DNA of 64,000 bases, taken from contig CAVWQS010000009.1 of the NCBI GenBank assembly GCA_963757155.1, forward strand, positions 310,001-374,000, read 5' to 3'. Below, piece after piece: positions 45,067 to 53,765 of this stretch. Source of the stretch: DASXQK01 sp963757155 (GTDB lineage: Bacteria > Pseudomonadota > Alphaproteobacteria > Dongiales > Dongiaceae). The notes under the pieces are model-generated. The model was not told where the DNA came from, ran no database searches, and saw only the letters and a program-made list of their open reading frames with translations. Positions within the stretch are counted from its first letter, which is position 1. Every line of letters begins with the position of its first letter. The position numbers and the translations under genes are program-made.

Positions 45067-45756
45067 CTAGGAAATCTCCTCGACCCGCCCCAACTCCATG
45101 ATCGCCTGGATGAAATCCGGGATCTCGAGACCGGCCTTCACCTTGGCCTCGAGGCTTGCTTCCGCCGCCTTGATCCCGCCGAGACGACCGAGCACGTTCG
45201 TCGCCTCGGCCAGCGGCACGATGACCACGCCGTCGCGATCGCCCACCACGATATCGCCGGAGTCCACCCGCACCCCGCCGAGCACGATCGGCAGGCCCAC
45301 CGTGCCGGGGCCGTTGCGCGCCGGCGAATTGGCGGTGAGGCCGGCGCAATAGACGGGGATGTCCACATCCAGAATGCCGACGAGGTCGCGCACCAGCCCG
45401 TCGGTCACCAGGCCGGCCACGCCCCGATTGCGCGCCATGCCCAGAAGCAGATCGCCGGTGATCGCCGCGCCCATATAGGCATCGGTGGCGGCCACCAGCA
45501 CATCGCCCTTGCGCGCCGCATGCACGGCGCCGAACAGCGCCAGATTATCGGAGGGCCCCGCCTGGCACGTCACCGCGGTCCCGACCATGACCGTCTTGCG
45601 CTGCACCAGAGGTTTGATGCGATAGTCGAGGCAGCCGCTCCCGTTCATCGCATCGACCAGATAGCCCGTCGGGATGCCGGCAAACCCGGCCAGCAGCGCC
45701 TCGGTCGGCCGCGTAAAGCCGCGCCTGATCCTCAGAAGCGGTGGATCCTTGATCAT
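45067..45756 (-). CDS. RraA-like protein / HMG-CHA-type aldolase
   Basis: 229 aa. The RraA fold is shown by PTGYLVDAMNGSG, KPLVQRKTVMVGTAVTCQAG, KGDVLVAATDAYMGAAITGD and GVAGLVTDGLVRDLVGI, where the Asp-x-x-x-x-Asp/Arg residues bind Mg2+. The C-terminal DSGDIVVGDRDGVVIVPL block follows. Outside the RNase E regulator group, such proteins are 4-hydroxy-4-methyl-2-oxoglutarate or oxaloacetate-type aldolases, which suits this catabolic context. A GntR-like motif lies 55-71 bp upstream and matches the one before the sugar transporter. Confidence 0.88.
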   Translation of the reverse strand: MIKDPPLLRIRRGFTRPTEALLAGFAGIPTGYLVDAMNGSGCLDYRIKPLVQRKTVMVGTAVTCQAGPSDNLALFGAVHAARKGDVLVAATDAYMGAAITGDLLLGMARNRGVAGLVTDGLVRDLVGILDVDIPVYCAGLTANSPARNGPGTVGLPIVLGGVRVDSGDIVVGDRDGVVIVPLAEATNVLGRLGGIKAAEASLEAKVKAGLEIPDFIQAIMELGRVEEIS

Positions 45757-45810
45757 GCTGTGGGTCCTCGTAGGGGAATGATGGTTTGCCTCACGAATTC
45801 AGAGGCTTGC

Positions 45811-45827
45811 GATACCTATCATACCAC
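45811..45827 (-). promoter_or_regulatory. GntR-like operator before the RraA-like gene
   Basis: On the minus strand the sequence reads GTGGTATGATAGGTATC. It agrees with TGGCATGATAGGTATACC at 12733-12750 at 15 of 18 positions (counting one flanking base). Location and similarity suggest a common regulator for both units. Confidence 0.5.
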
Positions 45828-45863
45828 AAGGAACCCCGCAATCCCCGGGCCTCGTCTTACCGT

Positions 45864-45892
45864 TTGACGGTTACGTGTTTTGCGTATATACT
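45864..45892 (+). promoter_or_regulatory. Strong sigma-70-like promoter facing an antisense gene
   Basis: TTGACG (45864-45869), an exact 17-bp spacer and TATACT (45887-45892) form the best promoter match I saw in the window. It points right, where the only gene is iorB-like on the opposite strand. A small stem (cgctgtt / aacagcg, 45925-45951) lies just downstream, so a short RNA or an antisense transcript is possible. Confidence 0.55.
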
Positions 45893-45972
45893 ATAGGTTT
45901 AAGATGAGCAGGGGGTCGTCGCTGTTAATTCGCTGCAAAAACAGCGGAGACCGCCGGGAACGCCTCTCTTCG

Positions 45973-48162
45973 TTACGACGACTTCAACGCCCCGCTGTCG
46001 ATGGGCAGCTTGCGCAGCCGCTTGCCGGTCGCGGCGAAGATGGCATTGACGACCGCCGGCGCGATGGCCGCGGTGCCGGGTTCGCCGATGCCGCCGGGGC
46101 CTTCGCGGCTGTCGACGATATGGACCTCCACCTGCGGGGCCTCGTTGATGCGCACCACCTGATAGCTGTCGAAATTGCCCTGCTCGACCCTGCCGTCCTT
46201 CAAGGTGATCTCGCCATAGAGCGCCGCGGAGAGGCCGAAGATGATCCCCCCTTCCATCTGCGCCTTGATGGTATCCGGGTTCACCACCTCGCCGCAGTCG
46301 ACGGCGCAGGTCACGCGCTTCACCTGGACCTGGCCATCTTTGTCCACCGCGACCTCGGCCACCTCGGCGATATAGCTCCCGAAGCCGAAGAGCAATGAGA
46401 CGCCGCGGCCCTGGCCGGCGGGCAGCTTCTCGCCCCAGCCGGATTTCGCCGCGACGAGATCGAGCACGGCCTTGGCCCGCGGCGATTTGGCCAGCAGCGC
46501 GCCGCGATATTCCACGGGATCCTTCCCCGCCGCGGCGGCAAGCTCATCGATGAAGCCTTCGACGATGAAGGCATTGTGCGTGATGCCGACGCCCCGCCAC
46601 CAGCCGGTGAAGAGGCCCGCCGGCGGCTCCTGCCGGACATAATCCACCAGGACATTGGGAAAGCCGTAGGGCCCCGCGGCACCTTCCACCGCATCGGAAT
46701 CGAGGCCGTCCTTGAAGGCCGGGGGATACCAGCGCGCCAGGATGGAGGAGCCGACGACGCGATGATGCCAGGCCACGGGCGCGCCCGTTGCATCGAGCCC
46801 CGCGGCGAGCCGGCCGTAGTAGAAGGGCCGGTAGATATCGTGCTGGATATCCTCCTCGCGGGTCCAGACCACCTTCACCGGACCCTCGACCTGCTTGGCG
46901 ATCCGGACCGCCAGGGTCACGCCATCGATATCGAGCCGCCGGCCGAAGCCGCCGCCCAGCAGATGGTTGTGCACCTGCACCTTCTCCAGCGGCAGGCCGG
47001 TGACCTCTGCGGCCGTCGCCTGCGCCCTGGTCGCGACCTGGGTGCCCACCCAGACCTCGCAGGAATCCTTGGTCACATGCACCGTGCAGTTCATCGGCTC
47101 CATGGCGGCATGGGCCAGGAAGGGCATGTGATAGTTCGCCTCGACCTTCTTGGCAGCACCCGCCAGCGCCTTCTCGACATCGCCCTCCTTAGTGCCGACC
47201 ACGCCCGGCTTCGCCGCGGCAGATTCGAGCTGATGCAGGATGTCGCCGGTCGAGAGCTTGGCATTGGCCCCTTCGTCCCAGGTGATCGCCAGCGCCTCCA
47301 TTCCCTTCTTGGCCGCACCCATGTGGTCGGCCACCACGGCGACCGCATCGTCGAGCTTCACCACCTGGCGCACGCCCTTCACCGCCAGCGCCTTGCTGTC
47401 GTCCACCTTGGCGAGCTTGCCGCCGAAGACCGGCGAGATGGCGACCGTGGCGATCTTCATGCCCGGCAGCTTGGTATCGATGCCGAACACCGCGGTCCCA
47501 TTGACCTTGGCGGGCGTGTCGAGCCGCTTGGCCGGCGTGCCGATGAGCTTGAAATCCTTGGGGTCCTTGAGCGCCACCTTCTCCGGCACCGGCAGCCCCG
47601 CGGCCTTCGCCGCGAGCTCGCCATAGCCGAGCTTGCGCCCGCTGGCCGTATGGATGACCACGCCCTTCTCGGCCTGGCAGTCGCCCGCCGCCACGCCCCA
47701 TTGATCCGCCGCGGCGGAGATCAGCATGTTGCGGGCGGTGGCGCCGGCGCGGCGCAGCGGCTCCCAGAAGCCGCGAATGGAGGTCGAGCCCCCCGTCACC
47801 TGGGCGCCGATCAGGGGATTGGCATAGAGCTTGTCGTTCGGCGGTGCATGCTCGAGCTGGACCGTGGCGAGCTCCACCTCGAGCTCCTCGGCGATGAGCA
47901 TGGGGATGGAGGTATAGGTGCCCTGCCCCATCTCCACCTGGGGCATGACCATTGTCACTTGGCCGCTGGTGTCGATGCGAATGAAGGCATCCGGGGCGAA
48001 GACATCGGTTGCGGCCTCGCCATCGCCCCTGAACACAGGCAGGCCGACACTCAGCAGCAGCCCGCCGCCGGCGGCAGCACCCACCTTGATGAAGGCGCGG
48101 CGGCTCAAGCCGCCCGCGCGGGCCCGGGCGATCTCATTAATGCGGTCGATCAGCATGGTCAT
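45973..48162 (-). CDS. iorB: Molybdenum hydroxylase large subunit (isoquinoline 1-oxidoreductase beta-like)
   Basis: Large catalytic subunit, 729 aa, binding molybdopterin cytosine dinucleotide and hydroxylating an N-heterocycle or aldehyde. A Tat-type leader (LSRRAFIKVGAAAGGGLLLS, residues 19-38) implies export to the periplasm. Core motifs are QVEMGQGTYTSIPML, GGSTSIRGFWEPLRRAGA, LLGGGFGRRLDIDG, FLAHAAMEPMNCTV and the C-terminal GIGEPGTAAIAPAVVNA, which carries the active-site Glu. The iron-sulfur subunit gene ends 11 bases upstream, so the two form one operon. The ior name reflects family only; the substrate could be another aldehyde or heterocycle. Confidence 0.9.
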   Translation of the reverse strand: MTMLIDRINEIARARAGGLSRRAFIKVGAAAGGGLLLSVGLPVFRGDGEAATDVFAPDAFIRIDTSGQVTMVMPQVEMGQGTYTSIPMLIAEELEVELATVQLEHAPPNDKLYANPLIGAQVTGGSTSIRGFWEPLRRAGATARNMLISAAADQWGVAAGDCQAEKGVVIHTASGRKLGYGELAAKAAGLPVPEKVALKDPKDFKLIGTPAKRLDTPAKVNGTAVFGIDTKLPGMKIATVAISPVFGGKLAKVDDSKALAVKGVRQVVKLDDAVAVVADHMGAAKKGMEALAITWDEGANAKLSTGDILHQLESAAAKPGVVGTKEGDVEKALAGAAKKVEANYHMPFLAHAAMEPMNCTVHVTKDSCEVWVGTQVATRAQATAAEVTGLPLEKVQVHNHLLGGGFGRRLDIDGVTLAVRIAKQVEGPVKVVWTREEDIQHDIYRPFYYGRLAAGLDATGAPVAWHHRVVGSSILARWYPPAFKDGLDSDAVEGAAGPYGFPNVLVDYVRQEPPAGLFTGWWRGVGITHNAFIVEGFIDELAAAAGKDPVEYRGALLAKSPRAKAVLDLVAAKSGWGEKLPAGQGRGVSLLFGFGSYIAEVAEVAVDKDGQVQVKRVTCAVDCGEVVNPDTIKAQMEGGIIFGLSAALYGEITLKDGRVEQGNFDSYQVVRINEAPQVEVHIVDSREGPGGIGEPGTAAIAPAVVNAIFAATGKRLRKLPIDSGALKSS

Positions 48163-48173
48163 TCCCCTCTTCG

Positions 48174-48638
48174 TCAGCCGTTGGTGGAACCCGCTGCCTG
48201 CTTGATGGCAGCGCGGATGCGAAGATAGGTGCCGCAGCGACAGATATTGCCCGACATGGCGTCGTCAATGTCGGAATCGCTGGGATGCGGATTGCTCGCC
48301 AGCAAGGCCGAGGCGGACATGATCTGCCCGGATTGGCAATAGCCGCATTGGACGACCTCGCGGTCCAGCCAGGCCTTCTGGATGGCCTTGCCGCTGGGCG
48401 TCTCGCCGACCGCCTCGATGGTCGTCACCTCGGACTGGCCGATGCTGTCGACGCTGGTGATGCAGGACCGCGTCGCTTGACCGTCGATATGGACCGTGCA
48501 GGCCCCGCAGAGCGCCATGCCGCAGCCGAATTTCGTGCCGGTCATGCCGAGCACGTCGCGCAGCACCCAGAGCAGCGGCGTATCGCCGTCGACATCGACG
48601 GTCTGGTCGCTCCCGTTGATCTTGATGGTATAAGCCAC
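48174..48638 (-). CDS. iorA: [2Fe-2S] subunit of molybdenum hydroxylase (isoquinoline 1-oxidoreductase alpha-like)
   Basis: 154 aa with two iron-sulfur clusters: the plant-type site GTKFGCGMALCGACTVHIDG plus a later Cys (RSCIT), and the second site VVQCGYCQSGQIM with GNICRCGTYLRI. It passes electrons from the molybdenum subunit to an external acceptor; no FAD subunit or dedicated cytochrome adjoins, as is usual for the two-subunit Ior type. First gene of the operon; a palindrome lies ~35 bp upstream. Confidence 0.93.
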   Translation of the reverse strand: MAYTIKINGSDQTVDVDGDTPLLWVLRDVLGMTGTKFGCGMALCGACTVHIDGQATRSCITSVDSIGQSEVTTIEAVGETPSGKAIQKAWLDREVVQCGYCQSGQIMSASALLASNPHPSDSDIDDAMSGNICRCGTYLRIRAAIKQAAGSTNG

Positions 48639-48672
48639 AGGCCTCTCCCCGGATTTGTGATCGGGCTGATAT

Positions 48673-48690
48673 CGGAGGCCTAAGCCTCCG
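48673..48690. promoter_or_regulatory. Palindrome before the ior-like operon
   Basis: CGGAGGCCTAAGCCTCCG has 7-bp perfect arms around CTAA and lies between the divergent iorAB-like and amidase genes. It could be an operator or a small hairpin in the leader; no family assignment is possible. Confidence 0.4.
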
Positions 48691-48788
48691 CTATTAGGGG
48701 ATATAATCCGTAAACGCTTTGAAAGAAGATTTCACAATCGCCGGATAGTTTTTCCCCGCCCCGGCAGGGCATAGAGTGGTTCCGATGC

Positions 48789-50375
48789 ATGTCTTCAGGG
48801 GCTAATGGATTTCCTGTCATGAATGATCAGCACGCTTCCCCCGCCATCGACATCGCCGAGCTTACCGTCGAGCAGGTCCAAGCCGGGTTTGCCAGCGGCG
48901 CCTTTACGGCGGAGTTGCTGGCCCAGGCCTGCCTCGATCGGATTGCCACCTACAACCCGCGCTACAACGCGATCATTCTCCTGAATCCGGACGCCCTCGC
49001 CGATGCCCGCGCGATCGACCGGCGCCGTGCCGCGGGCGAAGCCCTGGGGCCGCTGGCCGGCGTGCCGGTGGTGATCAAGGATCCCATGGACATGGTGGGG
49101 TTTCCCACCACCGCCGGATGGTCCCTGCTCCATAGCAAGACGGGCGGGGTGGATCTTATGCCCGCCTTCGACGCGCCCGTGGTCGCGCGAATGCGGGCGG
49201 CCGACACCGTGATGCTGGGCAAGACCAACGTCCCCGTCCTCAGCCATAGCGGAACCCATGCCAATGACAGCTGGGCCGGCCCCACCTTGAATGCCGTGGT
49301 GCCGCATCTGGCGCCCGGTGCCAGCAGCGCCGGCACGGCGACGGCGGTGGCATCCGGCATGGCCGTGCTGGGGCTTGCCGAGGAAACCGGCGGCTCGATC
49401 CAGAACCCCGCCTCGGCACAAGCCCTCGTGGGCATCAAGCCGAGCATGGGCCTCGTGCCCAATGCCGGGGTGATGCCGCTCTCCGCCAATCGCGACGTGG
49501 TCGGCCCGATCGCCCGATGCGTGCGCGACGCCGCACTCTGCCTCGATGTCCTGGCGGGCTATTCGGGCGAGGATCCCAAGACCATTGCCGGCGTCGGGCA
49601 GCGGCCGAAGGGCGGATATACCGCCAAGCTGCGGCCCGACGCTCTCGCCGGCAAGCGCTTGGGCCTCTACGGTCCGGGCTGGCGCGATGAGCCCTTGTCC
49701 GAGGAGACCAGCAGGCTCTATCGGCGCGTCCAGTCCGAGCTCGAGGCGCAGAAGGCGATCCTGGTTGCCGATCCCTTCGCCGGCTCGGGCTTCGCCAAGC
49801 TCACAGAGATAACGCCGGGCACCACCTTCGACGGGCGCGGCATGGAATCCATCCCCTACGACATCACCCGCTATCTCGCCCGGCTGGGACCCAACGCGGC
49901 CCTCAAGAGCTTTGCCGATTTCGCCAGGGCGACCGCGTCGGCGGATATCTTCGGGCCGGAAGGGCAGCTGAGCTACATGCACAACCTGCCGGGGTTCGCG
50001 GCCTGCCTCGCCGACCCGTCACGCCCGCCGGATCTGTCGGAATTCATGGCGGCCAAGGAAGCCTATCTCAAGGTTTTCGACGAGGTGTTCCAGCGCCACA
50101 ACCTCGATGCCCTCGTCTTCCCGCAAATGCGCGAGGAGCTTCCCCCCTTGCAGGGGAAGCAGATGATCCGGGAAACGACGGTGAGCGAGATCAACATCGC
50201 GGGCCTGCCGGGGGTCACGGTTCCCGCGGGATATCATGCCTCCGGCGCACCCTTCGGCTTGATCATCGTCGGCCGGTTGTGGAGCGAGGGCGACCTGCTT
50301 GCCTATGCTTATGCCTATGAACAGGCGACAAGGCATCGGCGGTCCCCCGCACTGAGCGCCGAGGTGGCCGGCTAG
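48789..50375 (+). CDS. Amidase-signature-family hydrolase
   Basis: 528 aa Ser-cisSer-Lys hydrolase acting on an amide or ester. The triad is visible: Lys97 in VVIKDPMD, cis-Ser179/180 in GASSAGTATA and nucleophile Ser203 in ETGGSIQNPAS, where most members have DxGGSIR. The C-terminal part retains GLPGVTVPAG. The ATG at 48789 opens the frame; the ATG at 48819 (MNDQHASPAI) would remove ten residues. Divergent from the molybdenum hydroxylase and convergent with osmC; no substrate clue beyond that. Confidence 0.9.
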   Translation: MSSGANGFPVMNDQHASPAIDIAELTVEQVQAGFASGAFTAELLAQACLDRIATYNPRYNAIILLNPDALADARAIDRRRAAGEALGPLAGVPVVIKDPMDMVGFPTTAGWSLLHSKTGGVDLMPAFDAPVVARMRAADTVMLGKTNVPVLSHSGTHANDSWAGPTLNAVVPHLAPGASSAGTATAVASGMAVLGLAEETGGSIQNPASAQALVGIKPSMGLVPNAGVMPLSANRDVVGPIARCVRDAALCLDVLAGYSGEDPKTIAGVGQRPKGGYTAKLRPDALAGKRLGLYGPGWRDEPLSEETSRLYRRVQSELEAQKAILVADPFAGSGFAKLTEITPGTTFDGRGMESIPYDITRYLARLGPNAALKSFADFARATASADIFGPEGQLSYMHNLPGFAACLADPSRPPDLSEFMAAKEAYLKVFDEVFQRHNLDALVFPQMREELPPLQGKQMIRETTVSEINIAGLPGVTVPAGYHASGAPFGLIIVGRLWSEGDLLAYAYAYEQATRHRRSPALSAEVAG

Positions 50376-50402
50376 GCCACCCTCGACGCCCGCGCGACGA
50401 CG

Positions 50403-50831
50403 CTACACGAACTTCGTCTTGAGCGTGATCTCCACGGCCTTCAGCGCCTTGGAGACCGGGCAGTTCTCCTTGGCGCCGGCGGCGAATTTATCGAAGGTTG
50501 CGGCATCGATGCCGGGGACCGAGCCTTCGGTCACCAGATCGATGCGGCTGATGGCGAAGCCGCCGGGCACGGGGCCGAACTGCACCGTCGCGGTGGTGTG
50601 GATCGAGGTCGGCGCATGGCCGCCCTCCGAGAGGGCATGAGCGAGCGCCATGGAGAAGCAGCCCGCATGGGCGGCGGCGATCAGCTCCTCGGGATTGGTG
50701 CCCTTGCCCTCCTCGAAGCGCGATTTGAAGGAGTAGCTGCCTTCGAAGGCGCCGCTGCCGAGCTTGATCTTGCCTTGGCCGCTCTTGAGATCGCCACGCC
50801 ATTCCGCATCCGATGTCCGATTTGCCATCAT
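50403..50831 (-). CDS. osmC: OsmC-type peroxiredoxin
   Basis: 142 aa thiol peroxidase reducing organic hydroperoxides. The two reactive cysteines are present: Cys58 in AAAHAGCFSMAL and Cys124 in KENCPVSKAL. AEWRGDLKSGQGKIKLGSGA and the following GTNPEELIAAAHA are the family N-terminus. AGGAGAAGATG spacing gives a good start at 50831. It is the most downstream gene of a minus-strand run with the aminotransferase and efflux genes, separated by 27 bp. Confidence 0.93.
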   Translation of the reverse strand: MMANRTSDAEWRGDLKSGQGKIKLGSGAFEGSYSFKSRFEEGKGTNPEELIAAAHAGCFSMALAHALSEGGHAPTSIHTTATVQFGPVPGGFAISRIDLVTEGSVPGIDAATFDKFAAGAKENCPVSKALKAVEITLKTKFV

Positions 50832-50858
50832 CTTCTCCTGGGTTGAGGGGCCTGAAAT

Positions 50859-52070
50859 CTATCCCGTCACGCGCGCCGTGGGCGTGGCGGAGAGGGTCGT
50901 GCAGAGCTCGATCAGGCGATCGACCTCGCTCTCGGTGTTGTAGTAATGCGGCGAGGCGCGCACCAGCGGCGGCAGGGCGCGGGCCTCGGAATCGAGCAGG
51001 GTGCTCGAAGGGTCGGAGGCGCCGATGGTGATGCCGGCCCGATCGGCGGCGCGCACGACATCGCGCGCCTTATGCCCCTCGAGGGTGAAGCTCACGATGG
51101 CCGAAGGATCGCGGCCGAGATCGCGGAGCTTCACGCCGGGGATGACCCTGAGCCCTTCGCGCAGCCGCCGGGCCAGCATCCGGCAGCGCGTCTCGATCTC
51201 CTCCAGCCCCACCGCCAAGGCGTAATCGACGGCCACGCCGAGCCCGAGCCTGGCCGCATAGTTGTTCTCCCAATTCTCGAAGCGCCGGGCATCGGGGCGC
51301 AGCTCATAGCGGTCGCGGGCGACCCAGGGGGCGGCGAAATGATCGATCATCGGCGGCTCCAGCCGCTCCAGCAGATTCTTGCGGACATAGAGAAAACCCG
51401 TGCCGCGCGGCCCCCGCAGGAACTTCCGCCCGGTGGCCGAGAGCATGTCGCAGCCCAGTGCCTCGACATCCACCGGCATCTGCCCCACGGCCTGGCAGGC
51501 ATCGAGCAGATAGGGAATGCCATGGCGCCGCGCAAGCTTGCCGATCGCGGCGGCCGGATTGGTCAGCCCGCCATTGGTCGGGATCCAGGTGACGGTGATG
51601 AGCTTCACTTGCCCGTCGATCATCCGCTCCAGCGCCGCGATATCGAGCTCGCCGCTGGCATCGCTGGGCACGACCTCGATCTTGGCGCCCGTGCGCCGGG
51701 CGACCTGAAGATAGGCCACGTAATTGGCGGCATATTCGGCTTCGGCGGTCAGTATCCGGTCGCCGGATTGGAAGTCGAATGAATAAAAGGCCATCTGCCA
51801 GGCGATAGTCGCATTCTCCATCAAGGCGATCTCGACGGGGGCGGCGTTCAGCAGCTTCGCCACCGAGGCATAAACGCCTTGCAGCCGCTTGGCCTCGCGA
51901 TCCGCGGCCGCATAGCCGCCGATCTCCGCCTCCAGATCGATATGCCGCTTCATCGCCTCGACCACGGGGATCGGCATGAGTGCCGATCCGGCGTTATGCA
52001 GATAGGCCCGGCGCGCGGCGGCGGGCGTGTCGGCGCGGATGCGGTCGATATCGATCATGATCGGGACCAT
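50859..52070 (-). CDS. Class V aminotransferase (cysteine desulfurase-like)
   Basis: PLP enzyme of ~400 aa. The Schiff-base lysine is Lys216 in SATGRKFLRGPRGTGFLYV, the pyridine-binding Asp is Asp190 in YLLDACQAVGQ, and LTAEAEYAANYVAYLQ and VTWIPTNGG are family blocks. It lacks a clear catalytic Cys loop of true NifS/IscS proteins, so desulfurase activity is doubtful; isopenicillin-epimerase-like or kynureninase-like roles are alternatives. A start at 52058 (MIDIDRIRADT) is equally plausible. It follows the efflux pump gene by 33 bp on the same strand. Confidence 0.87.
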   Translation of the reverse strand: MVPIMIDIDRIRADTPAAARRAYLHNAGSALMPIPVVEAMKRHIDLEAEIGGYAAADREAKRLQGVYASVAKLLNAAPVEIALMENATIAWQMAFYSFDFQSGDRILTAEAEYAANYVAYLQVARRTGAKIEVVPSDASGELDIAALERMIDGQVKLITVTWIPTNGGLTNPAAAIGKLARRHGIPYLLDACQAVGQMPVDVEALGCDMLSATGRKFLRGPRGTGFLYVRKNLLERLEPPMIDHFAAPWVARDRYELRPDARRFENWENNYAARLGLGVAVDYALAVGLEEIETRCRMLARRLREGLRVIPGVKLRDLGRDPSAIVSFTLEGHKARDVVRAADRAGITIGASDPSSTLLDSEARALPPLVRASPHYYNTESEVDRLIELCTTLSATPTARVTG

Positions 52071-52103
52071 CGGAAGGAGAGCCGGCCGACAGCAAACCAG
52101 CTT

Positions 52104-53765
52104 TCATTTCCCCTGACCAGAGGGTGTCGGCCGCCCTATCAGTGCGCGTCCGCCGAAGGACGCCTTGGGCGGGGCCACCTTGCGCATCAGCGGCACCATG
52201 ATGGTGGCGGTGACGAAGCAAAGGGTGAGCGCCAGGAAGATATCGGCGCAGGTCATGGTCTGGGCCTCGCGCATGGTGAGGGACCAGAGCATCTGCAGCG
52301 CGGCCGACTGGCCATGGACCGCATCGCCACCGCCGCCCGCGGTCTGCAGGGCGGCGACCCGCTGCGTCAGCGCGACGACTGCCGGATTGGAGGTCGTGAG
52401 ATGCTCCGCCATCCGGAGGAAATGCAGATTGACCCGGTCGTTCAGGAAGGTGCCGCAGGCGGCGATGCCGATGGCGCCGCCCAGATTGCGCATCAGATTG
52501 AACAGGCCCGAGGCGAGCTTGAGCCGGTCCGGCGCCAGGCCACCCAGAGTGAGCGTCACGGTCGGCGCCACGGCGAATTGCTGGGCGAAGCCGCGCAGCG
52601 CCTGAGGCAGCAGCAGCTCGCGCCAGCCCCAATCATGGGTGATGGGGGTGAAGTTCCACATGCTGAGGGCAAAGCAGGCGAGACCGAACATCATCAGCCA
52701 GCGCAGGTCGATGCGCCGGGCAATGAAGGTGTAGATGGGGATGGAGAGCACCTGGAAGATGCCGGTGGAGAAGACCGCGATGCCGATCTGCAGCGCGCTG
52801 AAGCCGCGCACCCGGCCGAGGAAGACCGGCGTCAGATAGATGGTGGCGAAGATGCCCATGCCGATGACGAAGGAGAAGAAGCAGCCCAGCGAAAAGTTGC
52901 GGCTCTTCAACGCCCGGAGGTCGACCACCGGCCGCTCGAAGGTCAGGCTCCGCCAGACGAAGGCGATGCCGCTGATGCCGGCGATCCAGGCCGTCGTGCG
53001 GATCGTATCGTCGCCGAACCAGTCCCAGCGCGGCCCCTCCTCCAGCGTGTACTCGAGGCAGCCCAGGAAGATCGCCATCAGGATCATGCCGGCGTAGTCG
53101 GCACCCCTCAGCAGCGACAGATCCGGCTTGTCGATGCGCACCAGCAACGGCACCGCCACGGCGACGAAGATGCCGGGGACCAGATTGACGAAGAAGAGCC
53201 AGTGCCAGGAGTAATTATCGGTGATCCAGCCGCCGATGGTGGGGCCGAGGGTCGGCGCCAAAGAGGAGAGCGCGCCGACGGTCGCGGCGGCCGCCACGAT
53301 CTTCTTGCCCGGGAAGAAGGCGAAGGCCGCGGTGAAGACGGTCGGGATCATCGAGCCCCCGAGGAAGCCCTGGAGCGCGCGGAAGACGATCATGCTCTCG
53401 ATGTTCCAGGCCCAGCCGCAGAGCAGGCTGGTCGCCGTGAAGCCCGCGGCCGAGACGCAGAACAGCCAGCGGGTGGACATGACCCGCGACAGCCAGCCCG
53501 AGAGGGGAATCACGATGATCTCGGCGATGAGATAGCTGGTCTGCACCCAGGCGGTCTCGTCGGCGCCGGCAGAGAGCCCGCCACCGATGTCCCGCAGCGA
53601 CGCGGAGACGATCTGGATATCCAGCAGCGCGATGAAGAAGCCGACGCACATGGTGGCGAAGGCGAAGATCTTCGCGCTCGGCGAGAGCTCGCCGAGGGGC
53701 GCGGCTGCCGGCGCCTTCCGCGCCGCCGGCGCCAGGGCCAGGGTCCGGGCGGCGAGCGTGCTCAC
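52104..53765 (-). CDS. DHA2-family (EmrB/QacA-like) multidrug efflux transporter
   Basis: 553-aa proton-driven exporter with 14 predicted membrane helices. Signature segments are FIALLDIQIVSASLRDIGGG (the D-x-x-x-V motif of helix 1), VMSTRWLFCVSAAGFTATSL, FRALQGFLGGSMIPTVFTAA and LAPTLGPTIGGWITDNYSWH (the motif C helix of drug exporters). The start overlaps the stop of the EmrA-like gene (ATGA), and together they form a tripartite pump needing an outer-membrane TolC-type channel that is not in the window. Confidence 0.92.
   Translation of the reverse strand: MSTLAARTLALAPAARKAPAAAPLGELSPSAKIFAFATMCVGFFIALLDIQIVSASLRDIGGGLSAGADETAWVQTSYLIAEIIVIPLSGWLSRVMSTRWLFCVSAAGFTATSLLCGWAWNIESMIVFRALQGFLGGSMIPTVFTAAFAFFPGKKIVAAAATVGALSSLAPTLGPTIGGWITDNYSWHWLFFVNLVPGIFVAVAVPLLVRIDKPDLSLLRGADYAGMILMAIFLGCLEYTLEEGPRWDWFGDDTIRTTAWIAGISGIAFVWRSLTFERPVVDLRALKSRNFSLGCFFSFVIGMGIFATIYLTPVFLGRVRGFSALQIGIAVFSTGIFQVLSIPIYTFIARRIDLRWLMMFGLACFALSMWNFTPITHDWGWRELLLPQALRGFAQQFAVAPTVTLTLGGLAPDRLKLASGLFNLMRNLGGAIGIAACGTFLNDRVNLHFLRMAEHLTTSNPAVVALTQRVAALQTAGGGGDAVHGQSAALQMLWSLTMREAQTMTCADIFLALTLCFVTATIMVPLMRKVAPPKASFGGRALIGRPTPSGQGK

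Noticed and set aside
46576..48228. 550-codon plus-strand frame over the molybdenum hydroxylase
   Set aside because: Same reasoning: His/Arg/Asp-rich antisense shadow.
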